Assembly: GCA_023079485.1 (NCBI GenBank)
Contig: CM041085.1
Coordinates: forward strand, 90,965,115-91,029,114
Source: Archilochus colubris
Taxonomy: Eukaryota; Chordata; Aves; Apodiformes; Trochilidae
Direction: 5' to 3'
DNA length: 64,000 bases
The position numbers and the translations under genes are program-made. Under the pieces are notes generated by a model, which made no database searches, was not told the origin of the DNA, and worked only from the letters and a program-made list of their open reading frames with translations. Position 1 is the first letter of the stretch. The number at the start of each line of letters is the position of its first letter. This document shows, in pieces, positions 49,896-64,000 of this stretch.

Positions 49896-52800
49896 ACAAT
49901 AGATTTTCTAAGTAGAAGCTTCCAACACATCTCTGCTTTCTGTATTCAGACCCCTGTAAATTGCAAATGCCACATTTACTTTGTTTCTCTTCTTTTCAAC
50001 AAAACATAACTTTAAAAACACAATTTCCAATGAAGACTATGCCAGCACAATTTTTAAACTGAAATGTCCGTAAATAATAGTGCAGAAACACCTCTGTACT
50101 ACATCTATGAAAAGAACTACAAAAGGAGAGGTCTCTGTATTTCAGCAATTTTTTAAATTGAATAATTGTACTTTACATACATTGCAATCTAAAATGCTAC
50201 CTATCATGCAGAAAGGATTTTTTTTCCTCCTGTTTTCTTCTGATACCAAAATTGAGAGAGCATGCAACTTTATCAGTATGTGTAATCTTGTTTCAAAACT
50301 ACCAATTATTTTTTTAGTGAATGATAATACTGCATTGACAGAAGGATAACTTGTGATATAATTATTAAAACAGGCAAAAAAAATGTGAAACGCCTGGAAG
50401 AAGAAGCAGCCTCCAAAGCAAGCCATGAACCTACTCCCCACTTCAAGAGAAACTTATAGACAACTGCTTAGAAAGTTTCATGAAATCAGCTCCTGCAACG
50501 ACAGTGCCACACCTCTGGCTAGGAGGAGGAGAGCAAAAAAGGTTTTTATTGAACATTTAGTTTGCAGGGATCCAGCATAACCCATCCCATCCAGCACAAA
50601 ATTTACACAGCCAACAGTGCCTTATGAATCCTGTTACTCACATACCAGGCAGAAGAGATTCCTACTGCTGCCACTGGAGTGTCTGGGGACATGACCCAGC
50701 TAGCTGTGCTTGCAGGAACAAATTAATCTTAAAAGTGACTGAGGGGAACACATGACTTCCATGAGAGGTCCAATTAGGACTAAATTACCCTAGGGATGGA
50801 GTCCACAAAGCCTCATGGGAAGGTAAGTGAGATTTTGGCTTTGCTTCTGAAGAGGGACACCTTGTCTTACCTGAGCTTTCCATGCTGACCAAACAACCAG
50901 AGGTGGTGACAATTTGGAGAGTCCCTGAATCACATATTTTCTACAGATTACTAAAACACACTACATGTGTACACTATAAAAGGAGAAAAAAAGAGATGGA
51001 AGAAAGTAGGCTGAAACAAGGGAAATGTGAATCCTGTAGATTATATCTGTTATCATTCAGATGAGCAAATATGATATATTTATTTTAAGAGCTTACAGAA
51101 GACAAGCCCTTAGAGGAATACACTTCCTCAGTAAACATAATTGTGCAATAATTTTCTTTGGCCAAATGAAATTGATTCAGGTTGTTAATACTTGAGTAAT
51201 GAAAAGTCTTGCTATTTATTTTTAGAACTTACTGCATTGACATGACTATTAAAAACAGAGAATGAGTCTGGAATATTGTATAGAATTCCAAATCCCCTAA
51301 TTGAAAATGTATTATGAAAAGAAATGCATGGCTAAGATACTATATTCAGTCCAGTAACAGATTCAATAACATTTGCAGCAATAGCTCTCTATTATCTACA
51401 TTGTATTACTTGGTAAATTTAGCAGAAAGAAAGGGATGGGAAAATATGAACACAAGAAATATGAAAATAATGAAACTTTAATGTACCACAAAAAGTGTGA
51501 CAGATCTAATACCACAAAGAGTCATTAAATACTTCCCAGTCCATCTCTTTTTATCTCTCTCATCCTGTCACTATCAATTATTCCTAATGTTTCTCCTTGT
51601 TTCTGCTATACTTAAGGAAGCAAGGTTAATTTCTGTTTTTTGCTTGCTCTCTTGCCGTCAAAACTTCCTTCTGACATTTCCAGATGCCAAACCCTCTGAT
51701 GCAAAATCTCTTTCAGTGAAAGAGAAAATAACCATTTTATGACACAAACCACGACTCATTTTAGTATTTTGCTTGTTTTGAGTGGCCACATCTTATAAAA
51801 TGCATCTAAAAAGTAGCAATGGTTACAGTTCTTAGCTGACCTCCTTATCTTATATTTACTTCTTGATTTTAGGCCCATAATTCCAGTAGAACTTTTATTA
51901 GTCTTTTTAGCATGGATCAATGCAGATGAAAGAGTGCCCTAAGCAGAACTCATTTGTCCTTGTCAGCTCTGGATAACGAACTAATACACTTAAAATAAAA
52001 TTACACTGAAATACCCTGATCTTATTAGGTTTATTTAAAGTAATAAGTACTATTAAGTCTTTAAGACCTAATTGAAAGTTGAAATAGCCTACAAAGAAAT
52101 ACAGAATTAATTTAAAGCAATATTTTATATGGTAAACTGCAGCAGTCTAGAATACAGAATGAAACCACCTTTTTCCTGAAAAAATAAGCTGCTCATTCTG
52201 CAGACAAAATAATGCTGAAATTCAATTAATTATGAATTAATTATAGTCATTCATATAGTTCAAAATATTTCTAATAAACATAACTGATGAAAATATAGTG
52301 AGTAAACCTTAAAACATTATCAGAGCCTTTTTTTTTTACAGAGGTCCAGGCTATTCCAGGCCAATTTATTTCAATATTTAGAGAGAGATCTTATGTATTG
52401 GGGTTATAAAAGTGCAAGATTAGAGTTAGTTTTACATCTGCAATGAGACAGAAAGGTTATTTAATACAGCTTGGCAGAATCAGCTGTGAACATTAGGGTC
52501 TTGTTTTTATTTCCGTTTAAAATATACTCTTACAATTGCCATTAAAATCAGATCCAAGAGTGCATTACAAAATACAGGGGAATATATTATTAGCTAATAA
52601 TATTTTTTTAATCCATCAAAAGAGAATTAATATTTTTCAATTTGTTTCACATTTTGAATGTACATAACTGTTGCCTTTTATTTTAGCAATTAGTTATACA
52701 ATTATAACAAAATTGTTTCCATGTGCAATAAATAATAAAATATTGGGAAATACATGTGGGGAACATAACTTTCATGAGTTAAAATTCCAATTCTGCAAAA

Positions 52801-53389
52801 GACAAGAGTTACAGGACAATTTTATATACATTAAATACCTTTACAATGCAGAAGCTGGTCATGAAGTCCAACAGAGGAGAAGAGAGTCAATCCCCTGGCA
52901 CAGAGGCACATAGAGTCAAGCCCTCCAAGTCTTGAACTTGTTTTTTTTCTTCAGTCTTTGGAGGTAAATATGAAAATATAATTTCTGCCATGCATGATGG
53001 CCAAAAAGAGAATGTCTTCTGGATACAGAATTGCTTTTTTTATTAACTGGTCACTTTTAGTTAGAACAGAAAATGTTTAATGTTTCTCCAAATGAAACAG
53101 AGGGATTCCTGTACATGGACTCAAAACAATTATTATCTTTGTTAAAAAAAAAAAAACAAAACCAAAACTTTCCTGAAGATATTTTCCTGTAAACTTTGAA
53201 GATCACAAATAAGTCAGGTAAGAGTTTATTTAGTCAACCAAATATCCAATATTTGCTAACATATTTGTTCAGCCAGGGGAAACCGAGGACGTAAGAACTT
53301 TTGGATTTGCCATCTGTACACCTAGTATATAAGGAGTAAACTAGAAGGTGTTAGATTATGGTGTTAGAGCTTTTGTAACACAAGGAGAC

Positions 53390-53700
53390 AGTGAGACAGG
53401 TGTGGCTGGGTAGCACCTGCCCATCAGCCCCAGCCCCCAGCATCAGGAACCCCTCCAGGGATGGCACCAGGATGAGACCAGGCTGGGACCTAGACCTCCA
53501 GGTGGGCCTGGCTTGGCAGGGCCTGTGGCTGGGCAGGGCAGGGATGTGGATCACTGAAGTCTATCCCTGCTGCTGCATCATTTGGGCAGGGGCTGATGGC
53601 CCCAAAACCTAACTGGGGGTTCTGTGCCTTGAGCAGGGTGGGGAGGTCCTGGGGGGTCAGGCAGGGTTGGTGATGCCCTCAGGGTCTGGACACGCACATG
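53390..53700. other. GC-rich patch in AT-rich surroundings
   Basis: About 310 bp are clearly richer in G and C than the flanks, with repeated CAGGG, GGGCAGGG and GGCTGGG motifs but few CpG dinucleotides, so it is not a classical CpG island. Overlapping open frames on both strands (53351-53781) are consistent with composition alone. It could be a decayed repeat, a G-quadruplex-prone patch or an old exon. I cannot tell which. Confidence 0.4.
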
Positions 53701-55197
53701 AAGTAATTGTGTCATGTTTCTTGACCATTCTGTTTGTTCAGGAAAACTAGAGAAAATAAGCACAGATGAAACATTTAGCAATTCAAGGCAAAATTAAAAA
53801 ACAAATTTCTTAGTCAAAATATTAATGAGAGAAACTATGTTCAAGGACCTAAATACTTGTTATGACATCTGTGAAAAGCAAACACTTTGCAAGTGCAATA
53901 AGGTTTGGTATACATGTTAATGCACCAGAAGCTGTAAAAAAATAAACCCAAACAAACAAAAAATCCAAAACCAAAACCAAAACAAATCAGCAGCCCTGAA
54001 GTTTCCTGTGGGGAAGCAGTCTCAAATAGATTGCAGTTGTTTGCAAATTTATGTCAGGCTAGTAAACATAAGATATTAATGGCACCAGGCAATATATAAA
54101 GCTTAAGAATGAAGAAGACTAGTGTGAAAACTAGGGCCAAAGAGATTAGTCTGTAAATTCCTATATGGAAGTGATTTTTCATTTCCCCACTGCAGTAAGG
54201 AACACATGAAAACAGCAATGCTGCAGATAGACTTAATTACTGTGGCCATTTTCACTGCTTCACACCTGGAGAGTTCTTTTGAGTTAGAAACCTGAACTAA
54301 GCAAAGCATTCATGGTTAACTTTGTCAAAGTCAGAAGACAGCAGTAAGTCCATCCCACTGCCAGTTACTAATAAACTGTAAAATTGGACATTCCATCAAC
54401 TTCTAAACATTTAAATTGTTAACAGATAACATTGCCAAAAGGTCATAAGACTCAACAGAGAAAAATCACTACCACTAAGACCTTTCCTGCTTAGGAAAGC
54501 AGTTAAGCACATGCTTAAATCTACACAAAATTTTTGTTACAAAAAAATCTGCAATTTGTCCATGACTGGGTACATACTGATGACTGTTATCAAAACCCAA
54601 CAAGGCCACTGTCAAAGCTTCTGTTAATTCAATAGATGTCAATCAGCCCGTGTGAGTACCTATGTACTATTGAAATAAAAAACAAAAACAACCCAAAACC
54701 AAAAATGATGAAAAATTATCTTTTCTGGTTGTTTTCCCTTCTGGTCAATTTCTCAAGTATTTAATCTAAAAGGTCCACTCATATGAATAATATCATTGTG
54801 TTGCAGGCTGATTAATGGATAATGTGGTTTCACTGTGAATATTCATATTTCTTGCATAGCAACTGCTGTGTATATACAACGTCCTATGCTACTAAAATAT
54901 ATATCAAATAGTTCAATAGACTAAGATTTTCTTTACTTGTAACTCAAACACTAATTTAGTGTTACTGAGTGTGTATCTGATACCAGTGATTACACCTTTT
55001 TAAAGAGATAAAAAACCAAAAGGGCAATAAATCTTAGTTTAAGTATGATCAAAACCATGATACCCTAATGATCCTGAAATACAGAACTTCTGGGAAGTGA
55101 AGGTGTTAGTTGTTTTCCAGAAGTCTCCTGACCCCACAAAACTAGGACTTGATGCCTTAAGTTTGAAAATGTTTTAATCCTTGTACAGTGAAAACTG

Positions 55198-55219
55198 AAA
55201 AAAAAAAAAAAAAAAAAAA
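55198..55219 (+). repeat. Poly-A run of 22
   Basis: An uninterrupted run of A on the plus strand. There is no polyadenylation signal close upstream and no clear flanking duplication, so a processed-pseudogene tail is not supported. Confidence 0.85.
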
Positions 55220-55782
55220 GCACAAAACAAGAGCAGACAGGCTGCTATGCTAACATGAGAAACCGAGATCTTAAAAATCTCAGCACTAAGAGTATGATCC
55301 ACTTTCTCTAATTTGTAGGTTATCTGTGAGCCAGCCTCTACACAGTACATTCCTAAATTCTCTGTGTATTCAGTGAAGAGGGAGGTATCTTTCATGATCA
55401 TCAAAGCAACATCTGACTGCAGAACTCCACTGGAAATTAAACAATATTTTCAACAGCACTGCAGACCACTAATCCTTTGTATAGTTATTTCAGTCCTACT
55501 CTGAGAGATGGCAAAGAATGGAACAGACTACAAACAAAATTATCACTGATGCAAACTAAAAAGTAAAACCATACTGAGATTTCACAAAGAATCTTAAGAA
55601 GACCTTTTTGAATCAGGTGATCTTGCCTCAAAAAATAAGGTGACTTATTTCAGCTGACCAAGACATGAGAAGTGGAACCCTATCTGAGATGACTGGCTGT
55701 TAATTTTATTCCTGCAAGTTACATAAGTGGGAAAGAATGAGAGTTTGGCTATCAGGTAAATAGTATAAGAGGGTTTGTATTT

Positions 55783-55822
55783 AAAAACAAACAAACAAAC
55801 AAATAAACAGACAAACAAACAA
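55783..55822 (+). repeat. AAAC microsatellite (imperfect)
   Basis: About 40 bp of ACAA/CAAA units with AAATAAACAG as an interruption. A simple tetranucleotide repeat. Confidence 0.85.
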
Positions 55823-58374
55823 GAACTACCATAGGATTCAGACTGATTTTGGTCTACTTAGACAGGGCATGTGCATGCTGGAAGGCTTTGCATGGAGAAT
55901 AAATTATTTGACAAGCATAAAAAATGGGCAAAGAAACCAGAAACCCCTGTGTTAAATACAAACTGACAGCATCCTTCCGACAGCAGGTTTGAATTAACCT
56001 TTATTCCCTTTTAAATATGAACCAGTTTTGGTATGCTGTTCTGAAACAGAATGCTTACAGATCTTAGTTCATCCATCATCAGAATAAGAAGGTAAGAGAG
56101 TAACTTGCATAACAGCTATAATTCAAAAGTACACATCCTGGTCTTTTGACCAGTTTGGTTCTTGTAGCATGGGTTTCCACTGTAGTAAACTAATAGTTAA
56201 CTGGCTGTCAAGAACATTTGCAAGTGACAGGGAGAAGTTGCTGAGTAGAAAGCTTAGGTATGTACCAAGTAAATTATTGCATTGTTAACAATTCCATTTA
56301 CCACTGCATCACCATTACTGTCAATATTTTGTTACATTCTGAGGCCTTAAAATTCTGTACTTTGTTTCTGGCCTCTGTTGAAAAGGGATTGGTTTGTTGG
56401 GGTTTTTTTGGCAGCTGAAGCCAAAAAATGTAAGGAAAAAATGTCAATAAGCCTGAAAGTCTGGAAAAAAAATTAAAACTTCAGGAGATGTGAAACCATT
56501 TTTCTCCCTTTCTGTATGTGTGTATGTCATCCACTAAAGCTGTAGGAATTGCTTTGAAGGAAACATTAACAGCTCAGCAAATCCACACTAAATCTAAGGA
56601 AGGAGTCCAAGACTCTGGTCTGTATTACACCCAAATTTCTCCAGGTTCTGTGGCCATAATGCAGTTTACCAAATCCACCTTTGTGGCACTATGGTCTGCA
56701 TGGTGTAGCACATGGTTTCCATCCCTAATGTAATTTACCTGGTAGGGTTGAAGTCTGTGACTGGGGCAGGTGCTGCAGTGGGAATGGCTCAAGAACAAAT
56801 ATGTCGAATTCTCTTAGCCAAGACAAGTTGCCCAGGGTTAAAAAAAAAAAAGTAGAGGAGGAATGTTGCTTGCATTAATTTATTAAAAACAGCACATTAG
56901 CCTGAACTAATTTATTTATCAAACAGATATAAAAGCAGATGCAGAGATTGATCTTCATCTTAAATGCTTGTGTTAGAAGAAATGTTTGTGGTGTCTTTTG
57001 GCTGTACAAGAAGATATGTATATGCCCAATTGCAACATCTACCTTGTGACAGATAATGTCAGATAAGATTAACACTACGTCTGCGAACTCCATTTGGTGT
57101 CTAGAAACATTGGCTATAAAGAAAGCTCAGTCCTACATGCTGGCATGATTTTTGGTTTAAGGCATAAGATCAACAGAACAGTAATGTTAAACAGATGAAA
57201 TCCTGAGGATACGCTACCCAAGAAGCTGACTACTAGCATGGTTGGCAGTGAAGATCACATCTATCAATAATGGTAATTTACCTTAAGATCAACAGGATAC
57301 GTCACATTGTCTTAGAATGGTCTGGGCCAGAACAAGGTTTTGAAAAGCAAGATTTTTCACAGGAAAGAAACCCTCCATTGAAGTCACTTGTAATAATGGA
57401 CCCCATTTCTAATGCAATCACCAAGCATCTGTGTCCACCAAACCAGCATATGTGGTTTTCAAAAAAATTAAGGTAAGTTTTCATAACACTTGGAGATTTC
57501 CAATGATAAATTTTCATAATGATTAGGACAAAGTGGCTCAGAAACAAAAGCAAAACACATCACCAGGCAGTGGTAGTCAGTGGGTTGCTGATTTCACCAG
57601 AATTGGTTGCTTATGGCTGCTTATCATTAGCGGAGATGTGGAATTTTATTCACTTTTTGTTTCTTGGTTTAATGTAGGTTTAGAGAAGGAATCCTGTCCA
57701 AGCTGCATGAACGAGTGTTTTCCTGTCTTGTGGTGCTGTATGGCCCTTGGCAGCAGTCAGCTGCCCTCAGACTACTGACTCACTGCCACTTCTTTCAACA
57801 TAACAAAAGCAGAAAATAGGATGGAAAAGCTCATGGTTTGAGACAGGGAAATTTCTTATCAGTTACTATCATGGGCAAAACATATTTAATTTCTGTAAAA
57901 CTAGTTTATTGTCAATTAAAGCATTAGGGTAGTGTGAAACAAAGACAAATATTAGAATGGCACCTTCTTCCTCCTTTATCTCTGACCTCATTGTTCACAC
58001 TACTGTTTCTTACTAATTTTTGTTCTCTCCCCTCATTACTGTGAGGTCCTTTGTACTCATCCTACATGATATCTTATCACAGAGGCACTCCCACCTTGCC
58101 TGGGAACTCAGCTGTGCCCATCAGGGGGTTAGTTGGAGCTGGCTGGAACTCGCACTGGGCAGCACTGTCCTTTTCTTTTAAGGGTCAACTCTACATTCTC
58201 CACTACCAAAAATATGCCATATGCACACAATGCACTTGTGCACAAACTTTTTCTTTCATTTTGATATTAGTTCCAGTATATACAATTAGCTTACCATGTC
58301 TTCACTTAGCTGACCAGTGTTCTAAGTTAACTATTTGCATTCATTCTTACTTTAATGAATACACAGTTTTCTAA

Positions 58375-58780
58375 GATGTGCTACAGAGATGGTCAGAGAA
58401 CTAGACCATATGGTACTTGAGGAGATGTGAAGAGAGATCAGCTTATTTGGTCTAGATAAGAGAAAATCAAGGGCTGATCTAATAACTGCCTGTATTTGAA
58501 GAGCAGTACAAAAATGAAGGTCAACATCTTCTCAATACTGTAGGGTGATTTGGACATAAAATGGTTGGACACAAGAAAGCAAATTCTTACCATGAGGGGA
58601 GCACAGCATTGAATCATGTTTCCCAGAAAGACTGTGAAACTATGAAGTTCATTACTTGGGTAGACAAAGGAAAGATGACCTGATCCAACCTTGTTGATAG
58701 AGCTGCCTAATGAGGGAGTTTGGACTACTTAACATACAGAGGTCCCTTCCAACAAACTTTCTTATAACTTTTGTGATTCT
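58375..58780 (+). mobile_element. Old CR1 LINE 3' end
   Basis: The plus-strand copy starts near TGCTACAGAGATGGTCAGAG and follows the last part of CR1 ORF2, as in the blocks at about 58440-58500, then reaches the 3' end block GGACTACTTAACATACAGAG, GTCCCTTCCAACAAACTTTC and a decayed TTTGTGATTCTC octamer tail. Every frame is broken. Divergence is greater than in the 17719 and 31312 copies, so it is one of the older insertions. Confidence 0.85.
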
Positions 58781-61700
58781 CATTCTTCACTCCTTTGTTC
58801 ATCCAAATAATTCCCATCAGGTCATGTGGATCCATGAGTACAATAAAAGACTTAAAGTTTAAAAAAAACACAATGGTTTTGTTTAGTCTGTTTGACTCAA
58901 CTACTTTACATATGTCTGCTCTCTACTACAGAGCCTTAAAATGAGTTAAATCGGAAAAGACTACAGAAATCCGTATTCGTGGATGAAAATTTTTCTGTAA
59001 CTCTTATTCTGTACCTATTACTACCTAAAATGTCTCAGATGTATTTATACTAGGAGGAGTTTCCTGATATGCTAAAACATGAGATTGCTGACTGCAACTA
59101 TCTTCATACCAAATATTTCAACTCCAATAAGTACTCACTCTGGGCATACCTTCTGTATCTGTCCCCATAAACCTCACTGCTGAACTATGAGTAATGTTTC
59201 TCATTTGGATCACTATAATCTGGACTATCTAACATTTATATCTTTCACAAGGTATGACTTTTCTTCTGGGTACAAAAATCAAATAAGTATATATCTGATA
59301 TTCTTCAGCATCTAACCTTGATTTGGAAAGATTATCTATTTTAACTTCTTTTTTAAAAGGTGTGTAATCTCTCCTAGCAGGTAGGGATATATAAACAGGT
59401 ATATTCTGCTGAATTGAATGATGTGAAAAAACAACATTAAAACAGATTTCTCTCCACTCCATTTTTGTGTTTTTATTGCTGTAATACTTTTTTCACTTGC
59501 AAGTGTCAGGTGTGTTATTCTTTACAGCACTTCAGAAACCACTTCATTGAATAAACTCCGAGTACCTTTGAAGTAGTCATGACTTCATTTTGCAAACTCT
59601 TTGAAGTCTGCAGATGAAGAGTACTAGAAAATACTAGATAGATACCATCATCTAGTTCTTAATACACTCAGGGATAACTGGCATTCATTTTCACCTTGTT
59701 GTCACATCAAACAATGTTTAAATTCCAGATTTGCTAAATGCTCAAAAATTGTTTCCATCTGCATCACTGAAAGTCACTCTTCTTCAGGCAATATTCTGAT
59801 AAATTTCCAGAGCTATGTGCTGAAATGGACAGTTTCATCATTTGATTATATATTATACACATTGTTTGTGTACACCCTCTTTGTATATATACATTTATAC
59901 AGAGACAGTATTTTGGTAAACAGTAACAGCAGTTTCTTTTTCAACTACCTGCCTATATTCCAGTATTTCATATTTCTTCCAACAGTATTCAGTATCTGAA
60001 AATCACATAACAGTACAGTCCATCCAAAATAGGACTTGATGGAAAATGGAGGGTTTGTGTAGTATAACAAACATGTTCTGCCTCAGTGTTAAACAAAATT
60101 GTTAGATAGAAACTCTCAGACAATGTCAATTGTGGGAGTATTAGTTTTGACTCAGTATGGCACTAATGTCTAATTAAAGTTACACCTCTTTTGAGGAAAG
60201 CAGGTAGTATGAATCTGGCAAAGCTTGTAATGATTCTGCAGAAAAATCTTTGGAGTGGTACCCTAAATGTAATTTTCTTTTTAAATTACCATGAAGGAGC
60301 TAGGGGCTCTCTTACCAGTTTGCAAGGCAGAACATATGAGATAGCTGATATCTGCTACCCTTTAGCTACTAACAGCACCAACAATAACTGGTCAGTAACT
60401 AACACAGCAGAACACAGTTTGCCAGCAATTCTTTCTGCTATGTGAGCTTTTGGTGTGTCATTCTCAGTCCTTTTTCCCTGAAGATAAAAGGCATCTCCAT
60501 ATTCCTAATGCTCCACTGAGTATATGCAGCCACAACCAACATGGGATTAAACTGCAGCATTCTGTCTAGCCCCCTGCCTTTGGAGTATGAGCAATCCCCA
60601 CGGCTGTGGACAGGCCTGCCTGGCAAAATGTAAGGATGGGAAATCAGGTGGGGACAAAAGCCTTCTGGGTCCAGTATCAACAAAGCACAGTATCATATCT
60701 ACTGTGTCTTTTATTTAACATGAACAAAGCCTGACTCCTAAGCACATGATGTGGACAAACTCATGATATGCAAGGTACAAAGTGGGATGCAGATTCTCAT
60801 CTCTGGGCTCTCTCATCCCAAGGCTGATTCAGTCGATATTGCAGTGCCTGGAGATGAACTAATATATATTGTTGCAGAAAGGATAACCATAGTATTTAAC
60901 ACTTCTATGGACCAAAACAGGGAGAGGATCTGTTTGGAAATATACAAATTCTTGTAGCTTAGTATGTGCATTTAGGACTCTATCTAGGTACCTGTAAAAC
61001 ACTGCATTGTACTGTATAGATATTTCTAATTCAAGATATTTTTATTTAGAAAAGTCTACAATGTTTATACTATTTTCTTCAAACACTAAAAAAAAGAGGC
61101 TACTTTACTGACAGGAATTGTAAATTCTGCTGTATTTGCTAGAATCTTTTTTGCTAGCTTAAATCTATATTATCAAAGTGAAGAGGTTATCTTAGGCCTT
61201 CACTGAATGACGTGGAAGTTTCTAAAGAGAAATACGTTAGGAAAATTGATATTTCTAAAATTGTTTGCAGAGTAGTAGACAACAAATAAGGAAATGTTGA
61301 CTTTATTTTGCATATAAAACCCTGTATTTCCAAAAAGAGGGTTATGAGATCCCTTACAAATTTCCTCTAAAAAAACCAGTACAACCTTTAATGAACCATA
61401 AATGTAAGATCACCTAGTTTTCTTCCTGAGAAAACTTCAGCTGTCTTGGCACTATTTGAAAATTTGTTGGGGAACAAAGGCAAATACTCATCTAGTTCTG
61501 AAATGCATTATTTAGCAGAGAAAGTGAAACCTGTTTGAGGGAAATTAAGCTACAATTTAGAAATTAAAATCAGATAAGGCAATTCAATTTCACAAAGTCT
61601 AAAAATTGCTGCAATAAATGTAAAAAAACTACTAGTAAATTAGTCTAAGCATTATCAATGTAATTTTTTATCTTTCAGCCATTTGCTTTGGAATACTATA

Positions 61701-64000
61701 TCCATTCCTTTCTAGAATTTTAAGCCAGCAGTGATCTGAATTTTATTTTTCAGAACACCAGATGTCAAAAGGTAGAATTTTGGTAAAAATGTGCTTCCTT
61801 TTCCCTTAAGCACTGCACAACTTCTTGCATGATGCATCTTGAGCTTTCAGGAGCTTCTACACTGCTGCCTACATACACTGAGGACAGAGGTCATGAAGGA
61901 AATCATCGGAAAGGCAGACCCTGTGCAAGTCCAAAAGTGGGTAAGCTGGTGATGCATAAATCTAAATTAGAAAATAATAAAAGAAATTAAGGAAAATCTA
62001 CCTTTTTTTTTTTTTTTTTTTTTTTTTTTTGGCACAGGGTACTGGTGAATGTACAGTTCAGTATGTTTAGGCAATAAAATAAAAGATGCTCTGGAAACTG
62101 ACTTTAAAATTTCAGCTGGCAGTAAATGCCAAGTGAGGAACATGGAACTAAATGAGCTAATAGGCACTACAGGCATGAGATCAGATAACTAAGTGAAATT
62201 ATGCCTTTGCATTAGGATGTCTTAACGTCCACAGAAAAGAAAGTTCTGGGGTAATTTTTCTCTTGGAGCAGTGAGGACACAACCCCATTTAATATTAATT
62301 GTCAGCTTGAAAAACTTATGGACGGAATTACACAAATAATTGTCTGTGATTGTTTTCTAATCTCCTTAATGAACTAAGGGACCACGTCCACTACTTGTGT
62401 GTCTTCTGCATGCTTCTAGCTTGTAAAGGTATCAGACTGACACCAAATTAATGAACATTTTTTTCAGTATATAATTTCACTTTGAAAAAAATTACCCAGT
62501 AACTTGGTACTATAAAGTTGGGAGAATGTAATGGCTATGGTACACAAGTTGCGGACAAGAACCTGAGACAGGAACAGGGGAACATAACCTGACACACACA
62601 GATTTAGACATCTAGGCCTGGGTCTACACGGTGAATTGGGTCTACAGAAAAAAAGACCTGAAGAGGTAGAAATTCAGATTGTGTGAAAGATCTTCTTTTG
62701 ACTTTGTGCCCCAAAAGCCACACAGTCATAGCAGGGACTCCCCAACTATGTCTGTACTGGAAAGGAAACAGTCTAAAGCCACCCTCTAGCTTCTGAGTGA
62801 AACAGTATGCATTGGACTGCATCCATACAGCTAGACTCTCTTATCCAGAACATGGCAACAGTTGGGAATGCTTTCTTACCTGTGCAAAAGCTCAGGAATG
62901 TTTTTGCATTCCTCTAGAAGAGCGTTAGATGGCCCCAGGAAAAAGCCACACCAAAGCTGGATACTTGTGCTTTCTCTTATCCCCTAACTCTTCTCAGTAT
63001 TAGTATTATGGGTACAGCCACTGGGACCAATTAAGCTAGGCACAGTGCTGTATTGATGTAGCTGTAAAACTCCCCTCTGAAGTTACCTTAAATTAAAAAA
63101 ACTTGCATAGCAATTACAATTCTGACAGACTTTCTGAACATATTATTTGTAATTTGGGAAACATACTTTTCAAAGTATAAAACGCACTTCATACTAAGGG
63201 GGACAGCTTTTGGTAATAAAATATGCTCAGAGTTTTGGGGTTTTTTTTAATATTGTCTCAGTGTTTATTTTTGGTATCTCTGCATCTTAGAACGTGGAGA
63301 AAACTCCAGAAAAGCAGCTGTAGTAGAATCTATTTTACCGAACTCTTCAGTGCTTCCTTTCTGGAGTGTGGATGTCCCACATTGAAAACTGTACAGTTAT
63401 TGCAAGACAGCCTACAGGAGACTGCAAGAGAATGCTCATGGACTGTCTACACTGTTCTGAAATTGACTCTAAAGGTTGGCAGAAGATTTTGGCTACTCCC
63501 CACCTGAACCATATTTAAACAAATGTTGTGGATACCTTCCTAACGTCAGTGGATACATATGCTCTTGGAGTTAAGAAACCATTTTTTTCTTGTATAATGC
63601 ACAATTTATAATTTTTTATAAATCTAAAGTAAACTTGTGCAGATGTAGAACCTATTTCCCCTGAACTGCTGTAACCCCCCAGCCCCCCAAGTGGCTGTAA
63701 TTCCTGTTGTGCAATACCTGGATAACAGCAAAGTAGAGGAATAGTTCTCAGTCTGTTGTTATCCTATGCTTCATTTCAGTGACTTAAAGATATAACTTTG
63801 TAATATCACCTCTAAGACTCACAAAATCCTGGTGCTTTTGTTTGCCAAGGCCACTTGCCCCAGTAAGATGTCACTGTTAGAAATATGTAGCTACTTAATC
63901 CTGCTTTGTAGAAGCTGGAAATCAGCAGAATCTGTCAATCTAAAAATATGATTGAGAGACAAATATCTTTGTTTAATTTAAGTCCTTTTGTACCTGAGTG
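58781..64000. other. Non-coding stretch to the end of the window
   Basis: No gene or mobile element that I can support. It contains a run of about 28 T at 62003-62030. A patch near 62610-62640 has a GGGTCTACAC motif reminiscent of some DNA-transposon ends, but no matching inverted end was found. Open frames are short (94 codons at most, 63223-63507) and have no recognised domain. Confidence 0.5.
62003..62030 (+). repeat. Poly-T run, about 28
   Basis: An uninterrupted T run. It could be the complement of a retroposon poly-A tail, but the adjacent sequence shows no polyadenylation signal in that orientation and no clear flanking duplication, so it is annotated only as a homopolymer. Confidence 0.85.

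Larger units (their letters stand above)
49896..58374. other. Long non-coding stretch
   Basis: No gene or interspersed repeat recognised in 8.5 kb apart from simple repeats listed separately and a GC-rich patch at 53390-53700. Open frames stay under 100 codons and lack known domains. Confidence 0.5.

Noticed and set aside
62003..62040. Processed pseudogene or SINE tail at the poly-T run
   Set aside because: No polyadenylation signal in the matching orientation, no recognisable body and no flanking duplication.
62610..63000. Possible DNA-transposon end (GGGTCTACAC motif)
   Set aside because: No matching inverted terminus or target-site duplication found.

Overview
This window looks like bird nuclear DNA: AT-rich, single-copy, non-coding sequence with no intact protein-coding gene, rRNA, tRNA, operon or CRISPR. 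The main reason is CR1 LINEs, the dominant avian retrotransposon. They end in the diagnostic ATTCTATG-type 3' octamer repeats and are flanked by solo LTRs of endogenous retroviruses with clean target-site duplications. I saw no Alu, L1 or B-type repeats and no bacterial gene organisation. The bird lineage cannot be fixed by eye.

Layout: a solo LTR with a 6-bp duplication (1738-2104); an old CR1 fragment (10620-10975); a 197-bp polypurine tract (13303-13499); a second solo LTR with a 6-bp duplication (14512-14835), followed 33 bp later by a probable degraded LTR (14869-15239); the youngest-looking CR1 (17719-18617), which keeps a 225-codon open frame from the end of its reverse-transcriptase ORF; a short CR1 3' end (31312-31594); a 300-bp T-depleted tract (31801-32100); an AT-palindromic microsatellite (33801-33921) beside an old CR1 (34083-34400); an 827-bp solo LTR with a 5-bp duplication and an internal array of about 45-bp period (42362-43188); a truncated relative of that LTR in the opposite orientation (48745-49305), abutting an old CR1 fragment (49318-49895); and an old CR1 3' end (58375-58780).

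The least expected signal is on the minus strand between about 35.9 and 38.8 kb. Several stretches there translate like real protein. Two of them (87 bp and 231 bp) are flanked by plausible splice sites, are both multiples of three, and join in frame across a 169-bp GT-AG intron. Nearby stretches read as protein only with frameshifts and an internal stop. I read this as the remains of a multi-exon gene, an unprocessed pseudogene, of unknown identity. This is inference and needs a protein search.

No genes work together here as a system. The window reads as an intergenic or intronic region shaped by retroelement insertion, simple-repeat growth and possibly one gene loss.
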